A DNA stretch of 25,951 nucleotides from CBDCFL01 sp050300875 (GTDB lineage: Bacteria > Pseudomonadota > Alphaproteobacteria > Rhodobacterales > Rhodobacteraceae). Position numbers and translations under genes: made by a program. This document shows positions 23,075 through 25,951 of this stretch, piece by piece. Every line of letters begins with the position of its first letter. Position 1 is the first letter of the stretch. The stretch spans positions 1 to 25,951 of the forward strand of contig JBNKYL010000080.1 in NCBI GenBank assembly GCA_050300875.1, in the 5' to 3' direction. Under the pieces are notes generated by a model, which did no database searches, was not told the DNA's origin, and worked only from the letters and a program-made list of their open reading frames with translations.

Positions 23075-23220
23075 GCCATCCCTTTTGCCTGCCCGATCTG
23101 TCGCGGGCCTTGATTGCCCATACAGACAACGCCGTGGCTTGTCACCCCGTCGCAGGACGCACCCGCCCTGTCGCAATCCGCCTTGACCCCGCCCCCCGAT
23201 CCGCGCCAAATGGAACCTGC

Positions 23221-23403
23221 ATGGTTCCCCGCCAAACCTGCCAAGCAGGGGGGAGCATATGGGAATGCGGTGCAGGCGACCCAATCCGGGGCCTTATTCC
23301 GCAGCCGCCCCCGCGACTGTAAGCGGCGAGCGCCCTGCCAACGGCCACTGGGAAACCGGGAAGGCGGCAGGGGGTGACGACCCGCAAAGCCAGGAGACCA
23401 GCC
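23221..23403 (+). promoter_or_regulatory. Cobalamin riboswitch
   Basis: An RNA element with the conserved cobalamin-aptamer landmarks in order: TGCGGTGCAGG, AATCCGGGGC, GCCCCCGCGACTGTAAGCGG, GCCACTGGGAAACCGGGAAGG, GGGTGACGACCCGC, and the B12 box GCCAGGAGACCAGCC (23389-23403). Adenosylcobalamin binding should repress the cobalt uptake and cobalamin genes that follow. The 5' boundary is approximate. Bases 23075-23220, between the divergent methyltransferase and the riboswitch, must hold its promoter, but no convincing -35/-10 pair was seen. Confidence 0.95.
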
Positions 23404-23422
23404 ATGCGCGATGAAACCCCTA

Positions 23423-23440
23423 CCCGTCGGGTGTGACGGG
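23423..23440 (+). promoter_or_regulatory. Riboswitch expression-platform hairpin next to the cbtB ribosome-binding site
   Basis: CCCGTC and GACGGG form a perfect 6-base stem with loop GGGTGT. The hairpin ends two bases before AAAGGAG (23442-23448), the cbtB Shine-Dalgarno. The position fits the regulatory hairpin whose loop pairs with the aptamer loop when cobalamin binds, giving translational control. This role is inferred. Confidence 0.5.
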
Positions 23441-23456
23441 CAAAGGAGATACGAAC

Positions 23457-23627
23457 ATGACGACCAAGACCCTTTCGATTGCCAAGGCAGATACCGGGCT
23501 GATGACCATCGGCGCGTTTTTCCTGGCCGGTGTGATGCTGTTAGGCGTGGCTGGCTTCGCGCAAGCCTCGGTGCTGCATGACGGCGCCCATAACACGCGC
23601 CACGCGATCGCTTTCCCCTGCCACTGA
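23457..23627 (+). CDS. cbtB: CbtB, small subunit of predicted cobalt transporter
   Basis: A 56-residue protein with one TM helix (GLMTIGAFFLAGVMLLGVAGFA) and the C-terminal metal-binding tail SVLHDGAHNTRHAIAFPCH, whose His residues and final Cys-His are the family hallmark. It works with CbtA in predicted cobalt uptake. AAAGGAG is well spaced before the ATG at 23457. It is the first gene downstream of the cobalamin riboswitch, and its stop is 4 bases before the cbtA start. Confidence 0.93.
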   Translation: MTTKTLSIAKADTGLMTIGAFFLAGVMLLGVAGFAQASVLHDGAHNTRHAIAFPCH

Positions 23628-23631
23628 TCTG

Positions 23632-24336
23632 ATGGCTAGACAATTGGGCGCCAGCGCGTTGTTCGCTGGCCTTGCGGCAGGGGCGCTGGCGTTCCTGCTG
23701 CAATACTTTTTGATAAACCCCCTGACCTTCGAAGCTGAGCTATTCGAAACCGGGCAGCGTGTGCATTTTCAATCTTCCCTGACAGCGCCGGTCGAAAGCC
23801 CGGCGGGTCTGGCCTTGGAAGGCGCAGGCGCTTCGCAATCGCTCGGCAGTCTTGTTCAGGATGCGGGGTTTTCGGTGATCGCTTATACCGCCTATGCGCT
23901 GTTGCTGGTGGCGCTGATGGGTTTCGCGCAACGCGCAGGCGTGGCGATTTCGCCCAGGCAGGGCGCGATCTGGGGCATGGCCGGGTTCCTTTCCTTCCAA
24001 CTCGCCCCAGCCTTCGGCCTGCCACCCGAACCACCCGGCGTGATCGCGGCAGAGGTCGGGCTGCGCCAGACATGGATGCTGGGCTGCGTGATCGCCACCG
24101 CTGCCGGACTGGCGATGCTGGCCTTCGGTCGCGGTGCACTGGCCATCGTGATCGGCGCCGTGCTGATCGCCGCCCCCCATATCTGGGGCGCCCCGCATCT
24201 GGATACCTATTTCGGCATTGTTCCGCCTGAACTGGCCGCACGCTACGCCACCCACTCGCTGGGGGTTGCCGCCGTGGGCTGGACCGTGCTGGGATGGGTC
24301 GCCGCCACCGTGATGAACCGAATGGAGCCCGCCTGA
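23632..24336 (+). CDS. cbtA: CbtA, predicted cobalt transporter subunit
   Basis: A 234-residue membrane protein of the CbtA family, with about five TM segments (LFAGLAAGALAFLLQYFLINP, VIAYTAYALLLVALMGFAQ, GAIWGMAGFLSFQLAPAFGLPPEPPG, MLGCVIATAAGLAMLAFG, SLGVAAVGWTVLGWVAATVM). The FQLAPAFGLPPEPPG motif is characteristic. The ATG at 23632 has no strong Shine-Dalgarno and follows the cbtB stop by 4 bases, so it is probably translationally coupled. An in-frame ATG at 23578 inside cbtB is not favoured. The cobW start follows its stop by one base. Cobalt as substrate rests on riboswitch control and on the cobW and cobN neighbours. Confidence 0.9.
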   Translation: MARQLGASALFAGLAAGALAFLLQYFLINPLTFEAELFETGQRVHFQSSLTAPVESPAGLALEGAGASQSLGSLVQDAGFSVIAYTAYALLLVALMGFAQRAGVAISPRQGAIWGMAGFLSFQLAPAFGLPPEPPGVIAAEVGLRQTWMLGCVIATAAGLAMLAFGRGALAIVIGAVLIAAPHIWGAPHLDTYFGIVPPELAARYATHSLGVAAVGWTVLGWVAATVMNRMEPA

Positions 24337-24337
24337 C

Positions 24338-25402
24338 ATGGCCGAAAAGATCCCCGCCACCATCATCACCGGCTTTCTGGGGTCGGGCAAAACCACGATG
24401 ATCCGCCACATGCTCGCCAATGCGGGCGGGCGGCGGATCGCGCTGATCATAAATGAATTCGGCGATCTCGGCGTCGATGGCGACATCCTCAAGGGCTGCG
24501 GCGATGAAACCTGCAGCGATGATGACGTGATGGAACTGTCCAATGGCTGCATCTGCTGCACGGTGGCCGATGAATTCGTGCCCACGATGGAAAAGCTGCT
24601 GAACCGTGCCGAGCCGCCCGATCATATCGTCATCGAAACCTCTGGCTTGGCCCTGCCGCAGCCGCTGGTGCGCGCCTTCAACTGGCCGCAGATTTCCACG
24701 CGCGTGACGGTGGATGGGGTTGTGACGTTGGTCGATGGTGCCGCGGTGCAGGCTGGGCGTTTCGCCCATGACGTGGCCGCCGTCGATGCGCAGCGCGCGA
24801 TGGATGACAATCTGGACCACGAAACGCCGTTGTCCGAACTCTTCGAAGACCAGATCGCCTGCGCCGATATGATCGTGGTCAACAAGAGCGACCTGCTGGA
24901 CGCCAAGGATGCCGAAACACTGACCGATGACCTGCGCAAAGCCGCTCGCGACGGCGTGCAGGTGGTCAAGACGTCGATGGGTGCGCTGCCGGTCGATGTG
25001 CTGCTGGGCCGCGGTGCAGGGGCCGAGGCCGACCTGTCGGCGCGCCATGAAATTCACCACCATCACCACCACGATGATGACGAGGATGACCACGATCACG
25101 CCCACGATCACGGGCATGACGAATTCGATAGTTTAATATTAAACTATCCTGAAATCACCAACCCGAAAGCCTTCACCGAGAAGCTGTCGGAGGTGATCCG
25201 CGACCATGATATATTGCGTTTGAAAGGCTTCGCTGCCGTCGAAGGCCGGCCCATGCGCCTGACCATTCAGGCTGTGGGTCCGCGTATCGATTTCTATTTC
25301 GACCGACCGTTGGCCGCAGACGAACCCCGCGAAACCCGGCTGGTGGTGATCGGCCAGGCCGGGCTGGATCATGCCACTATCGAAAAGGCCATGCACCCAT
25401 GA
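24338..25402 (+). CDS. cobW: CobW, G3E GTPase with a His-rich metal-binding segment
   Basis: A 354-residue cytoplasmic GTPase of the COG0523 family that delivers Co2+ for cobalamin synthesis. It has the P-loop GFLGSGKT, INEFGDLGVD, the metal-binding CxCC in ELSNGCICCTV, and NKSD for guanine specificity. Residues 237-264 are extremely His/Asp-rich, with six consecutive His (HEIHHHHHHDDD) and a dozen His in 28 residues, a metal-binding linker before the C-terminal CobW_C domain (ILRLKGFAAVEGRPMRLTIQAVG). Codons 264-270 lie within a 22-base perfect palindrome and use two TTA leucine codons. The gene overlaps the following GNAT gene by ATGA. Confidence 0.96.
   Translation: MAEKIPATIITGFLGSGKTTMIRHMLANAGGRRIALIINEFGDLGVDGDILKGCGDETCSDDDVMELSNGCICCTVADEFVPTMEKLLNRAEPPDHIVIETSGLALPQPLVRAFNWPQISTRVTVDGVVTLVDGAAVQAGRFAHDVAAVDAQRAMDDNLDHETPLSELFEDQIACADMIVVNKSDLLDAKDAETLTDDLRKAARDGVQVVKTSMGALPVDVLLGRGAGAEADLSARHEIHHHHHHDDDEDDHDHAHDHGHDEFDSLILNYPEITNPKAFTEKLSEVIRDHDILRLKGFAAVEGRPMRLTIQAVGPRIDFYFDRPLAADEPRETRLVVIGQAGLDHATIEKAMHP
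25127..25148. repeat. 22-base perfect AT-rich palindrome inside cobW
   Basis: GATAGTTTAAT is followed directly by its exact reverse complement ATTAAACTATC, so the site has no spacer. It is markedly AT-rich within GC-rich coding sequence and lies right after the His/Asp-rich segment. It is in frame (Asp-Ser-Leu-Ile-Leu-Asn-Tyr) and uses TTA codons twice. Its function is unknown. Confidence 0.9.
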
Positions 25403-25848
25403 TCACCGTCCGTCCCGCCGATCCGCGCAACCCCGATTGCATGGCGCTGTTGCAGTCCAGCCATACGCTGATGCAGGAACTTTTCCCGGCGGAATCCAAC
25501 CATTTCCTGTCCATCGACGAACTGACCGGCCCCGATATCCGGTTCTTCGCGGCCACAGAAGATGATGAAACGCTTGGCGTTGGCGCGTTGGCGATCCGCG
25601 ATGGATATGGCGAGGTGAAATCCATGTTCACATCCGAAGCCGCTCGCGAACGGGGCGTCGGCGACAAGATCCTGACGACAATCGAAACCACCGCACGGCT
25701 GGAAGGGTTGGGCGTGCTGCGGCTGGAAACCGGCAATTCGCTGATTGCCGCACATCGGCTCTATGCGCGACATGGTTTCGTACCCCGTGGCCCATTCGGT
25801 GACTATCCGGACGACCCGCTGAGCCTGTTCATGGAAAAAACACTGTAG
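25399..25848 (+). CDS. GNAT-family N-acetyltransferase
   Basis: A 149-residue Gcn5-related acetyltransferase that would move acetyl from acetyl-CoA to an amine. The core is VGALAIRDGYGEVKSMFTSEAARERGVGDKILTTIE, where RERGVGDK is the acetyl-CoA pyrophosphate-binding R-x-x-G-x-G/A type loop. LRLETGNSLIAAHRLYARHGFVPRGPFGDYPDDPLSLFMEKTL completes the fold. Its start overlaps the cobW stop by ATGA, and its stop is 31 bases before cobN, so it is in the cobalamin operon. A role in cobalamin synthesis is not established for this family. Confidence 0.93.
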   Translation: MITVRPADPRNPDCMALLQSSHTLMQELFPAESNHFLSIDELTGPDIRFFAATEDDETLGVGALAIRDGYGEVKSMFTSEAARERGVGDKILTTIETTARLEGLGVLRLETGNSLIAAHRLYARHGFVPRGPFGDYPDDPLSLFMEKTL

Positions 25849-25879
25849 TGCCCGCGCATGCAGTGATAACCCGTCCCTG

Positions 25880-25951
25880 ATGCACCTGCTTGCCGCCACA
25901 CCCGGCGCCATCGACGATGGCAGCGAGCCTTTCGATCTGGGCCACACCCCC
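25880..25951 (+). CDS. cobN: Cobaltochelatase subunit CobN (N-terminus only; runs off window)
   Basis: The first 24 codons read MHLLAATPGAIDDGSEPFDL followed by GHTP, the N-terminal pattern of Rhodobacterales CobN, the large subunit that inserts cobalt into hydrogenobyrinate a,c-diamide with CobS and CobT. It lies downstream of cobW and a GNAT gene in the riboswitch-controlled operon. Identification rests on a short stretch plus strong context. No good Shine-Dalgarno is visible before the ATG. Confidence 0.8.
   Translation, partial: MHLLAATPGAIDDGSEPFDLGHTP

Noticed and set aside
25067..25105. The CAC/CAT-rich and GAT/GAC-rich stretch as a DNA repeat element
   Set aside because: It is explained by the His/Asp-rich linker of CobW, with irregular codon use and no fixed repeat unit.
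23636..25117. A 493-codon minus-strand frame opposite cbtA and cobW, starting with a Val/Ile-rich stretch
   Set aside because: The apparent hydrophobic start is the reverse complement of the His/Asp codons of CobW. The plus-strand genes have full motifs.

Overview
This window looks like chromosomal DNA of an alphaproteobacterium of the Rhodobacterales (Roseobacter group). The GC content is high, and the genes are tightly packed with many 4-base ATGA/GTGA overlaps. Typical content for that group includes a DmdC-type acyl-CoA dehydrogenase behind a MerR regulator, a PuuE-UraD fusion, the cytochrome-c urate oxidase PuuD, and a cobalamin-riboswitch cbtB-cbtA-cobW-cobN operon. No tRNA, rRNA, insertion sequence, phage gene or CRISPR array was recognised. 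Family names come from motif recognition without database searches.

Bases 1-3540 (minus strand): the 3'-truncated acyl-CoA dehydrogenase gene, two closely related MerR regulators separated by a palindrome-rich gap, and an mntX-like 10-TM metal transporter with a Fur/Mur-type palindrome just upstream. Bases 3560-5812 (plus): two PaaI-type hotdog thioesterases and a MATE exporter, overlapping by 4 and 11 bases. Bases 5809-7552 (minus): DUF952, pyrD and an ArsC-like protein, coupled by 4-base overlaps. Bases 7752-9311 (plus): a secreted 5'-nucleotidase/metallophosphatase followed by two hairpins. Bases 9437-10676: a DnaJ-associated DUF1992 protein, a small YdeI/OmdA protein and an SRAP (YedK/HMCES) protein.

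Bases 10786-18691 hold most of a urate-to-glyoxylate pathway. PuuD oxidises urate, UraH opens hydroxyisourate, the UraD half of a fusion decarboxylates OHCU to allantoin, the PuuE half opens allantoin, UglY deaminates ureidoglycine, and AllA releases urea and glyoxylate. An NCS2 urate/xanthine permease supplies substrate. A LysR regulator is divergent from puuD, with a perfect inverted repeat between them. The allantoate amidohydrolase (AllC) needed between PuuE and UglY is not in the window. A predicted exported HExxH peptidase lies inside this region.

Bases 18688-23074 (minus): a methyltransferase and the SMC chromosome-segregation ATPase. Bases 23221-25951 (plus): a cobalamin riboswitch leading to cbtB, cbtA, cobW, a GNAT acetyltransferase and the first 24 codons of cobN, consistent with B12-repressed cobalt uptake and insertion.

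Most of the window is ordinary core and catabolic content, and I did not find a clearly new multi-gene system. The points most worth checking are the back-to-back palindromes between the two MerR genes, the 22-base perfect AT-rich palindrome inside cobW, the Fur/Mur-like site before mntX, the inverted repeat before puuD, the 10-G tract in uglY, and the GNAT gene inside the cobalamin operon.
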